In this document: piece by piece, positions 1 to 9,800 of the stretch | Layout: the number at the start of each line of letters is the position of its first letter | How positions within the stretch are numbered: the first letter of the stretch is position 1 | Origin: Panagrolaimus kolymaensis | Lineage: Eukaryota > Nematoda > Chromadorea > Rhabditida > Panagrolaimidae | Reading direction: 5' to 3' | Assembly: GCA_028622995.1 (NCBI GenBank) | Contig: JAJQJQ010000025.1 | Span: 620,001 to 684,000 of the forward strand | DNA: 64,000 bases | Position numbers and translations under genes: made by a program | The notes under the pieces: generated by a model | Told to the model about the DNA's origin: nothing | What the model saw: only the letters and a program-made list of their open reading frames with translations | The model's database searches: none

Positions 1-51
1 CACGACCAAGATATTGAGTACAAATTTAAGGTTAAAATATGCAACTCGAAA

Positions 52-61
52 GAATGCATTC
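52..61. repeat. Perfect 10-bp palindrome gaatgcattc, allele-specific
   Basis: The sequence gaatgcattc equals its own reverse complement and contains ATGCAT. It is intact only in monomers with the gaaagaatgc allele (M62-71). The common gaaaaagtgc and gaaagagtgc alleles, and gaaagaatac, break it. It is frequent with A cassettes in the left part of the array and in many B monomers after 35 kb. Confidence 0.85.
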
Positions 62-118
62 AAAAATTTCTTTTATTTGATTTTCTTCACAGAAAACCAT
101 TTTTATAATTAGTTTTTA
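62..118. other. Phased A/T-tract segment, likely intrinsically curved
   Basis: Within each monomer (M72-128) A or T runs of 3-5 bases lie at 62-66, 67-69, 71-74, 81-84, 93-96, 100-104 and 113-117. From 71 onward their centres are spaced about 8-13 bp apart. Tracts near helical repeat spacing are known to curve DNA. The monomer length of 152 bp is also close to one nucleosome core (about 147 bp). Curvature and nucleosome phasing are inferred, not shown. Confidence 0.55.
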
Positions 119-131
119 GGATTCTGTGAAG
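85..131. repeat. Inverted repeat (10-bp arms, 27-bp loop), one copy per monomer
   Basis: The left arm cttcacagaa (85-94) is the exact reverse complement of the right arm ttctgtgaag (122-131). The 27-bp spacer is A/T-rich. A further CC/GG pair (97-98 with 119-120) lies inside the arms after an unpaired A/T patch, so a slightly longer imperfect stem is possible. The element recurs at M95-141 of every monomer. By eye I found arm mutations in only three monomers: tctgtg to tcggtg at 1791-1800 and 7111-7120 (copies of one event) and a terminal g-to-t near 23083. Single-strand hairpin or cruciform formation, or binding of a dimeric protein, is inference. Confidence 0.9.
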
Positions 132-142
132 TTTCGAATTTG

Positions 143-294
143 TAGAAATAAACACGACCAAGATATTGAGTACAAATTTAAGGTTAAAATATGCAACTCG
201 AAAAAGTGCATTCAAAAATTTCTTTTATTTGATTTTCTTCACAGAAAACCATTTTTATAATTAGTTTTTAGGATTCTGTGAAGTTTCGAATTTG
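143..294 (+). repeat. First complete monomer; reference for the A-cassette class
   Basis: This 152-bp unit begins with the A cassette at 143-162. It continues with the shared body: attgagtac, an AT-rich stretch ending in ttaaaat, gcaactcg, the diagnostic gaaaaagtgc, then A/T tracts, the inverted-repeat pair and ttcgaattt before the next cassette. A cassettes predominate at 1-598, 1055-1510, 17471-18534 and 22943-24614, and occur singly or in higher-order repeats at 24919, 26591-34039, 46804, 47716 and 49540. A-class monomers are usually followed by gaaagaatgc or gaaagaatac, but some, like this one, carry gaaaaagtgc. This suggests recombination between cassette and body. Confidence 0.95.
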
Positions 295-598
295 TAGAAA
301 TAAACACGACCAAGATATTGAGTACAAATTTAAGGTTAAAATATGCAACTCGAAAGAATGCATTCAAAAATTTCTTTTATTTGATTTTCTTCACAGAAAA
401 CCATTTTTATAATTAGTTTTTAGGATTCTGTGAAGTTTCGAATTTGTAGAAATAAACACGACCAAGATATTGAGTACAAATTTAAGGTTAAAATATGCAA
501 CTCGAAAGAATGCATTCAAAAATTTCTTTTATTTGATTTTCTTCACAGAAAACCATTTTTATAATTAGTTTTTAGGATTCTGTGAAGTTTCGAATTTG

Positions 599-750
599 TT
601 GAATCAAAAGCAAGGCAGATATTGAGTACAAATTTAAGGTTAAAATATGCAACTCGAAAGAGTGCATTCAAAAATTTCTTTTATTTGATTTTCTTCACAG
701 AAAACCATTTTTATAATTAGTTTTTAGGATTCTGTGAAGTTTCGAATTTG
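599..750 (+). repeat. First B-cassette monomer; reference for the B class
   Basis: The cassette here is ttgaatcaaaagcaaggcag. It aligns without gaps to the A cassette but differs at 9 of 20 positions, while the remaining 132 bp is almost identical. B cassettes make up most of the array and have a common a/t alternative at the eleventh base (caaaagc or caaatgc). Rarer forms are ctaatgc (25375, 25527, 26439, 27959, 29935), aaatcaagg (17319, 17775, 17927), gcaatccag and gcaagccag (40724-55600 region) and a first-base t-to-c change (41180, 41940, 47260, 49388, 49996). This monomer has the gaaagagtgc body allele. Confidence 0.95.
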
Positions 751-1510
751 TTGAATCAAAAGCAAGGCAGATATTGAGTACAAATTTAAGGTTAAAATAT
801 GCAACTCGAAAAAGTGCATTCAAAAATTTCTTTTATTTGATTTTCTTCACAGAAAACCATTTTTATAATTAGTTTTTAGGATTCTGTGAAGTTTCGAATT
901 TGTTGAATCAAAAGCAAGGCAGATATTGAGTACAAATTTAAGGTTAAAATATGCAACTCGAAAGAGTGCATTCAAAAATTTCTTTTATTTGATTTTCTTC
1001 ACAGAAAACCATTTTTATAATTAGTTTTTAGGATTCTGTGAAGTTTCGAATTTGTAGAAATAAACACGACCAAGATATTGAGTACAAATTTAAGGTTAAA
1101 ATATGCAACTCGAAAAAGTGCATTCAAAAATTTCTTTTATTTGATTTTCTTCACAGAAAACCATTTTTATAATTAGTTTTTAGGATTCTGTGAAGTTTCG
1201 AATTTGTAGAAATAAACACGACCAAGATATTGAGTACAAATTTAAGGTTAAAATATGCAACTCGAAAGAATGCATTCAAAAATTTCTTTTATTTGATTTT
1301 CTTCACAGAAAACCATTTTTATAATTAGTTTTTAGGATTCTGTGAAGTTTCGAATTTGTAGAAATAAACACGACCAAGATATTGAGTACAAATTTAAGGT
1401 TAAAATATGCAACTCGAAAAAGTGCATTCAAAAATTTCTTTTATTTGATTTTCTTCACAGAAAACCATTTTTATAATTAGTTTTTAGGATTCTGTGAAGT
1501 TTCGAATTTG

Positions 1511-4500
1511 TTGAATCAAAAGCAAGGCAGATATTGAGTACAAATTTAAGGTTAAAATATGCAACTCGAAAAAGTGCATTCAAAAATTTCTTTTATTTGA
1601 TTTTCTTCACAGAAAACCATTTTTATAATTAGTTTTTAGGATTCTGTGAAGTTTCGAATTTGTTGAATCAAATGCAAGGCAGATATTGAGTACAAATTTA
1701 AGGTTAAAATATGCAACTCGAAAAAGTGCATTCAAAAATTTCTTTTATTTGATTTTCTTCACAGAAAACCATTTTTATAATTAGTTTTTAGGATTCGGTG
1801 AAGTTTCGAATTTGTTGAATCAAAAGCAAGGCAGATATTGAGTACAAATTTAAGGTTAAAATATGCAACTCGAAAAAGTGCATTCAAAAATTTCTTTTAT
1901 TTGATTTTCTTCACAGAAAACCATTTTTATAATTAGTTTTTAGGATTCTGTGAAGTTTCGAATTTGTTGAATCAAAAGCAAGGCAGATATTGAGTTCAAA
2001 TTTAAGGTTAAAATATGCAACTCGAAAAAGTGCATTCAAAAATTTCTTTTATTTGATTTTCTTCACAGAAAACCATTTTTATAATTAGTTTTTAGGATTC
2101 TGTGAAGTTTCGAATTTGTTGAATCAAAAGCAAGGCAGATATTGAGTACAAATTTAAGGTTAAAATATGCAACTCGAAAGAGTGCATTCAAAAATTTCTT
2201 TTATTTGATTTTCTTCACAGAAAACCATTTTTATAATTAGTTTTTAGGATTCTGTGAAGTTTCGAATTTGTTGAATCAAATGCAAGGCAGATATTGAGTA
2301 CAAATTTAAGGTTAAAATATGCAACTCGAAAGAGTGCATTCAAAAATTTCTTTTATTTGATTTTCTTCACAGAAAACCATTTTTATAATTAGTTTTTAGG
2401 ATTCTGTGAAGTTTCGAATTTGTTGAATCAAAAGCAAGGCAGATATTGAGTACAAATTTAAGGTTAAAATATGCAACTCGAAAAAGTGCATTCAAAAATT
2501 TCTTTTATTTGATTTTCTTCACAGAAAACCATTTTTATAATTAGTTTTTAGGATTCTGTGAAGTTTCGAATTTGTTGAATCAAAAGCAAGGCAGATATTG
2601 AGTTCAAATTTAAGGTTAAAATATGCAACTCGAAAAAGTGCATTCAAAAATTTCTTTTATTTGATTTTCTTCACAGAAAACCATTTTTATAATTAGTTTT
2701 TAGGATTCTGTGAAGTTTCGAATTTGTTGAATCAAAAGCAAGGCAGATATTGAGTACAAATTTAAGGTTAAAATATGCAACTCGAAAGAGTGCATTCAAA
2801 AATTTCTTTTATTTGATTTTCTTCACAGAAAACCATTTTTATAATTAGTTTTTAGGATTCTGTGAAGTTTCGAATTTGTTGAATCAAATGCAAGGCAGAT
2901 ATTGAGTACAAATTTAAGGTTAAAATATGCAACTCGAAAGAGTGCATTCAAAAATTTCTTTTATTTGATTTTCTTCACAGAAAACCATTTTTATAATTAG
3001 TTTTTAGGATTCTGTGAAGTTTCGAATTTGTTGAATCAAAAGCAAGGCAGATATTGAGTACAAATTTAAGGTTAAAATATGCAACTCGAAAAAGTGCATT
3101 CAAAAATTTCTTTTATTTGATTTTCTTCACAGAAAACCATTTTTATAATTAGTTTTTAGGATTCTGTGAAGTTTCGAATTTGTTGAATCAAATGCAAGGC
3201 AGATATTGAGTACAAATTTAAGGTTAAAATATGCAACTCGAAAAAGTGCATTCAAAAATTTCTTTTATTTGATTTTCTTCACAGAAAACCATTTTTATAA
3301 TTAGTTTTTAGGATTCTGTGAAGTTTCGAATTTGTTGAATCAAATGCAAGGCAGATATTGAGTACAAATTTAAGGTTAAAATATGCAACTCGAAAAAGTG
3401 CATTCAAAAATTTCTTTTATTTGATTTTCTTCACAGAAAACCATTTTTATAATTAGTTTTTAGGATTCTGTGAAGTTTCGAATTTGTTGAATCAAAAGCA
3501 AGGCAGATATTGAGTACAAATTTAAGGTTAAAATATGCAACTCGAAAAAGTGCATTCAAAAATTTCTTTTATTTGATTTTCTTCACAGAAAACCATTTTT
3601 ATAATTAGTTTTTAGGATTCTGTGAAGTTTCGAATTTGTTGAATCAAATGCAAGGCAGATATTGAGTACAAATTTAAGGTTAAAATATGCAACTCGAAAG
3701 AGTGCATTCAAAAATTTCTTTTATTTGATTTTCTTCACAGAAAACCATTTTTATAATTAGTTTTTAGGATTCTGTGAAGTTTCGAATTTGTTGAATCAAA
3801 TGCAAGGCAGTTATTGAGTACAAATTTAAGGTTAAAATATGCAACTCGAAAAAGTGCATTCAAAAATTTCTTTTATTTGATTTTCTTCACAGAAAACCAT
3901 TTTTATAATTAGTTTTTAGGATTCTGTGAAGTTTCGAATTTGTTGAATCAAAAGCAAGGCAGATATTGAGTACAAATTTAAGGTTAAAATATGCAACTCG
4001 AAAAAGTGCATTCAAAAATTTCTTTTATTTGATTTTCTTCACAGAAAACCATTTTTATAATTAGTTTTTAGGATTCTGTGAAGTTTCGAATTTGTTGAAT
4101 CAAATGCAAGGCAGATATTGAGTACAAATTTAAGGTTAAAATATGCAACTCGAAAGAGTGCATTCAAAAATTTCTTTTATTTGATTTTCTTCACAGAAAA
4201 CCATTTTTATAATTAGTTTTTAGGATTCTGTGAAGTTTCGAATTTGTTGAATCAAAAGCAAGGCAGATATTGAGTACAAATTTAAGGTTAAAATATGCAA
4301 CTCGAAAAAGTGCATTCAAAAATTTCTTTTATTTGATTTTCTTCACAGAAAACCATTTTTATAATTAGTTTTTAGGATTCTGTGAAGTTTCGAATTTGTT
4401 GAATCAAAAGCAAGGCAGATATTGAGTACAAATTTAAGGTTAAAATATGCAACTCGAAAAAGTGCATTCAAAAATTTCTTTTATTTGATTTTCTTCACAG

Positions 4501-6830
4501 AAAACCATTTTTATAATTAGTTTTTAGGATTCTGTGAAGTTTCGAATTTGTTGAATCAAAAGCAAGGCAGATATTGAGTACAAATTTAAGGTTAAAATAT
4601 GCAACTCGAAAGAGTGCATTCAAAAATTTCTTTTATTTGATTTTCTTCACAGAAAACCATTTTTATAATTAGTTTTTAGGATTCTGTGAAGTTTCGAATT
4701 TGTTGAATCAAATGCAAGGCAGTTATTGAGTACAAATTTAAGGTTAAAATATGCAACTCGAAAAAGTGCATTCAAAAATTTCTTTTATTTGATTTTCTTC
4801 ACAGAAAACCATTTTTATAATTAGTTTTTAGGATTCTGTGAAGTTTCGAATTTGTTGAATCAAATGCAAGGCAGTTATTGAGTACAAATTTAAGGTTAAA
4901 ATATGCAACTCGAAAAAGTGCATTCAAAAATTTCTTTTATTTGATTTTCTTCACAGAAAACCATTTTTATAATTAGTTTTTAGGATTCTGTGAAGTTTCG
5001 AATTTGTTGAATCAAAAGCAAGGCAGATATTGAGTACAAATTTAAGGTTAAAATATGCAACTCGAAAAAGTGCATTCAAAAATTTCTTTTATTTGATTTT
5101 CTTCACAGAAAACCATTTTTATAATTAGTTTTTAGGATTCTGTGAAGTTTCGAATTTGTTGAATCAAATGCAAGGCAGATATTGAGTACAAATTTAAGGT
5201 TAAAATATGCAACTCGAAAGAGTGCATTCAAAAATTTCTTTTATTTGATTTTCTTCACAGAAAACCATTTTTATAATTAGTTTTTAGGATTCTGTGAAGT
5301 TTCGAATTTGTTGAATCAAATGCAAGGCAGTTATTGAGTACAAATTTAAGGTTAAAATATGCAACTCGAAAAAGTGCATTCAAAAATTTCTTTTATTTGA
5401 TTTTCTTCACAGAAAACCATTTTTATAATTAGTTTTTAGGATTCTGTGAAGTTTCGAATTTGTTGAATCAAATGCAAGGCAGATATTGAGTACAAATTTA
5501 AGGTTAAAATATGCAACTCGAAAGAGTGCATTCAAAAATTTCTTTTATTTGATTTTCTTCACAGAAAACCATTTTTATAATTAGTTTTTAGGATTCTGTG
5601 AAGTTTCGAATTTGTTGAATCAAATGCAAGGCAGATATTGAGTACAAATTTAAGGTTAAAATATGCAACTCGAAAAAGTGCATTCAAAAATTTCTTTTAT
5701 TTGATTTTCTTCACAGAAAACCATTTTTATAATTAGTTTTTAGGATTCTGTGAAGTTTCGAATTTGTTGAATCAAAAGCAAGGCAGATATTGAGTACAAA
5801 TTTAAGGTTAAAATATGCAACTCGAAAAAGTGCATTCAAAAATTTCTTTTATTTGATTTTCTTCACAGAAAACCATTTTTATAATTAGTTTTTAGGATTC
5901 TGTGAAGTTTCGAATTTGTTGAATCAAATGCAAGGCAGTTATTGAGTACAAATTTAAGGTTAAAATATGCAACTCGAAAAAGTGCATTCAAAAATTTCTT
6001 TTATTTGATTTTCTTCACAGAAAACCATTTTTATAATTAGTTTTTAGGATTCTGTGAAGTTTCGAATTTGTTGAATCAAATGCAAGGCAGTTATTGAGTA
6101 CAAATTTAAGGTTAAAATATGCAACTCGAAAAAGTGCATTCAAAAATTTCTTTTATTTGATTTTCTTCACAGAAAACCATTTTTATAATTAGTTTTTAGG
6201 ATTCTGTGAAGTTTCGAATTTGTTGAATCAAATGCAAGGCAGTTATTGAGTACAAATTTAAGGTTAAAATATGCAACTCGAAAAAGTGCATTCAAAAATT
6301 TCTTTTATTTGATTTTCTTCACAGAAAACCATTTTTATAATTAGTTTTTAGGATTCTGTGAAGTTTCGAATTTGTTGAATCAAAAGCAAGGCAGATATTG
6401 AGTACAAATTTAAGGTTAAAATATGCAACTCGAAAAAGTGCATTCAAAAATTTCTTTTATTTGATTTTCTTCACAGAAAACCATTTTTATAATTAGTTTT
6501 TAGGATTCTGTGAAGTTTCGAATTTGTTGAATCAAATGCAAGGCAGATATTGAGTACAAATTTAAGGTTAAAATATGCAACTCGAAAGAGTGCATTCAAA
6601 AATTTCTTTTATTTGATTTTCTTCACAGAAAACCATTTTTATAATTAGTTTTTAGGATTCTGTGAAGTTTCGAATTTGTTGAATCAAAAGCAAGGCAGAT
6701 ATTGAGTACAAATTTAAGGTTAAAATATGCAACTCGAAAAAGTGCATTCAAAAATTTCTTTTATTTGATTTTCTTCACAGAAAACCATTTTTATAATTAG
6801 TTTTTAGGATTCTGTGAAGTTTCGAATTTG
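1511..6830 (+). repeat. 35-monomer higher-order unit, copy 1 (5320 bp)
   Basis: This stretch holds 35 B-cassette monomers whose order of alleles (caaaagc/caaatgc, M21 a/t, M30 a/t, gaaaaagtgc/gaaagagtgc) recurs in the next 5320 bp. A private tcggtg change at 1791-1800 recurs at 7111-7120, exactly 5320 bp = 35 x 152 later, and fixes the register. The unit contains an internal doubled 4-mer near its left end and a cluster of gcagttatt monomers on its right side. The match runs one further monomer past 12150 and then breaks. Confidence 0.9.
1815..3030 (+). repeat. Doubled 4-monomer block (2 x 608 bp) inside the 35-mer
   Basis: The four-monomer series (B with gaaaaagtgc; B with gagttc; B with gaaagagtgc; B caaatgc with gaaagagtgc) occurs at 1815-2422 and again at 2423-3030. 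The gagttc marks at 1993 and 2601 are 608 bp apart. The same doubled block is present in copy 2 at 7135-8350, so it predates the 35-mer duplication. Confidence 0.85.
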
Positions 6831-9800
6831 TTGAATCAAAAGCAAGGCAGATATTGAGTACAAATTTAAGGTTAAAATATGCAACTCGAAAAAGTGCATT
6901 CAAAAATTTCTTTTATTTGATTTTCTTCACAGAAAACCATTTTTATAATTAGTTTTTAGGATTCTGTGAAGTTTCGAATTTGTTGAATCAAATGCAAGGC
7001 AGATATTGAGTACAAATTTAAGGTTAAAATATGCAACTCGAAAAAGTGCATTCAAAAATTTCTTTTATTTGATTTTCTTCACAGAAAACCATTTTTATAA
7101 TTAGTTTTTAGGATTCGGTGAAGTTTCGAATTTGTTGAATCAAAAGCAAGGCAGATATTGAGTACAAATTTAAGGTTAAAATATGCAACTCGAAAAAGTG
7201 CATTCAAAAATTTCTTTTATTTGATTTTCTTCACAGAAAACCATTTTTATAATTAGTTTTTAGGATTCTGTGAAGTTTCGAATTTGTTGAATCAAAAGCA
7301 AGGCAGATATTGAGTTCAAATTTAAGGTTAAAATATGCAACTCGAAAAAGTGCATTCAAAAATTTCTTTTATTTGATTTTCTTCACAGAAAACCATTTTT
7401 ATAATTAGTTTTTAGGATTCTGTGAAGTTTCGAATTTGTTGAATCAAAAGCAAGGCAGATATTGAGTACAAATTTAAGGTTAAAATATGCAACTCGAAAG
7501 AGTGCATTCAAAAATTTCTTTTATTTGATTTTCTTCACAGAAAACCATTTTTATAATTAGTTTTTAGGATTCTGTGAAGTTTCGAATTTGTTGAATCAAA
7601 TGCAAGGCAGATATTGAGTACAAATTTAAGGTTAAAATATGCAACTCGAAAGAGTGCATTCAAAAATTTCTTTTATTTGATTTTCTTCACAGAAAACCAT
7701 TTTTATAATTAGTTTTTAGGATTCTGTGAAGTTTCGAATTTGTTGAATCAAAAGCAAGGCAGATATTGAGTACAAATTTAAGGTTAAAATATGCAACTCG
7801 AAAAAGTGCATTCAAAAATTTCTTTTATTTGATTTTCTTCACAGAAAACCATTTTTATAATTAGTTTTTAGGATTCTGTGAAGTTTCGAATTTGTTGAAT
7901 CAAAAGCAAGGCAGATATTGAGTTCAAATTTAAGGTTAAAATATGCAACTCGAAAAAGTGCATTCAAAAATTTCTTTTATTTGATTTTCTTCACAGAAAA
8001 CCATTTTTATAATTAGTTTTTAGGATTCTGTGAAGTTTCGAATTTGTTGAATCAAAAGCAAGGCAGATATTGAGTACAAATTTAAGGTTAAAATATGCAA
8101 CTCGAAAGAGTGCATTCAAAAATTTCTTTTATTTGATTTTCTTCACAGAAAACCATTTTTATAATTAGTTTTTAGGATTCTGTGAAGTTTCGAATTTGTT
8201 GAATCAAATGCAAGGCAGATATTGAGTACAAATTTAAGGTTAAAATATGCAACTCGAAAGAGTGCATTCAAAAATTTCTTTTATTTGATTTTCTTCACAG
8301 AAAACCATTTTTATAATTAGTTTTTAGGATTCTGTGAAGTTTCGAATTTGTTGAATCAAAAGCAAGGCAGATATTGAGTACAAATTTAAGGTTAAAATAT
8401 GCAACTCGAAAAAGTGCATTCAAAAATTTCTTTTATTTGATTTTCTTCACAGAAAACCATTTTTATAATTAGTTTTTAGGATTCTGTGAAGTTTCGAATT
8501 TGTTGAATCAAATGCAAGGCAGATATTGAGTACAAATTTAAGGTTAAAATATGCAACTCGAAAAAGTGCATTCAAAAATTTCTTTTATTTGATTTTCTTC
8601 ACAGAAAACCATTTTTATAATTAGTTTTTAGGATTCTGTGAAGTTTCGAATTTGTTGAATCAAATGCAAGGCAGATATTGAGTACAAATTTAAGGTTAAA
8701 ATATGCAACTCGAAAAAGTGCATTCAAAAATTTCTTTTATTTGATTTTCTTCACAGAAAACCATTTTTATAATTAGTTTTTAGGATTCTGTGAAGTTTCG
8801 AATTTGTTGAATCAAAAGCAAGGCAGATATTGAGTACAAATTTAAGGTTAAAATATGCAACTCGAAAAAGTGCATTCAAAAATTTCTTTTATTTGATTTT
8901 CTTCACAGAAAACCATTTTTATAATTAGTTTTTAGGATTCTGTGAAGTTTCGAATTTGTTGAATCAAATGCAAGGCAGATATTGAGTACAAATTTAAGGT
9001 TAAAATATGCAACTCGAAAGAGTGCATTCAAAAATTTCTTTTATTTGATTTTCTTCACAGAAAACCATTTTTATAATTAGTTTTTAGGATTCTGTGAAGT
9101 TTCGAATTTGTTGAATCAAATGCAAGGCAGTTATTGAGTACAAATTTAAGGTTAAAATATGCAACTCGAAAAAGTGCATTCAAAAATTTCTTTTATTTGA
9201 TTTTCTTCACAGAAAACCATTTTTATAATTAGTTTTTAGGATTCTGTGAAGTTTCGAATTTGTTGAATCAAAAGCAAGGCAGATATTGAGTACAAATTTA
9301 AGGTTAAAATATGCAACTCGAAAAAGTGCATTCAAAAATTTCTTTTATTTGATTTTCTTCACAGAAAACCATTTTTATAATTAGTTTTTAGGATTCTGTG
9401 AAGTTTCGAATTTGTTGAATCAAATGCAAGGCAGATATTGAGTACAAATTTAAGGTTAAAATATGCAACTCATAAGAGTGCATTCAAAAATTTCTTTTAT
9501 TTGATTTTCTTCACAGAAAACCATTTTTATAATTAGTTTTTAGGATTCTGTGAAGTTTCGAATTTGTTGAATCAAAAGCAAGGCAGATATTGAGTACAAA
9601 TTTAAGGTTAAAATATGCAACTCGAAAAAGTGCATTCAAAAATTTCTTTTATTTGATTTTCTTCACAGAAAACCATTTTTATAATTAGTTTTTAGGATTC
9701 TGTGAAGTTTCGAATTTGTTGAATCAAAAGCAAGGCAGATATTGAGTACAAATTTAAGGTTAAAATATGCAACTCGAAAAAGTGCATTCAAAAATTTCTT

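Larger units (their letters stand above)
1..142 (+). repeat. Left partial monomer (A cassette, 10 bp truncated by the window edge)
   Basis: The window opens inside a junction cassette: cacgaccaag is the second half of the A form. The first 10 bp of the monomer lie outside the window. It carries the gaaagaatgc allele. The array therefore continues to the left of the window. Confidence 0.95.
1..1510 (+). repeat. Left mixed domain of A and B monomers
   Basis: Cassettes run A (partial), A, A, A, then B, B, B at 599-1054, then A, A, A at 1055-1510. Body alleles are gaaagaatgc and gaaaaagtgc in A monomers, and gaaagagtgc or gaaaaagtgc in B monomers. All carry ttaaaat. It ends abruptly where the B-only 35-mer begins at 1511. 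Confidence 0.85.

Noticed and set aside
85..131. Rho-independent terminator or small-RNA hairpin
   Set aside because: The stem is short with a 27-base loop and is not followed by a clean U-tract. It occurs in every monomer without any gene, so a terminator or RNA gene call is not supported.
81..131. MITE or transposon terminal inverted repeats
   Set aside because: The 10-bp arms lie inside the monomer at a fixed position, with no target-site duplication, no variable occupancy and no empty site among the 420 monomers.
131..160. CENP-B box-like motif around ttcgaattt
   Set aside because: The mammalian CENP-B box needs TTCG followed, after a spaced A, by CGGG. Only the TTCG half is present here and no CGGG occurs in the monomer.
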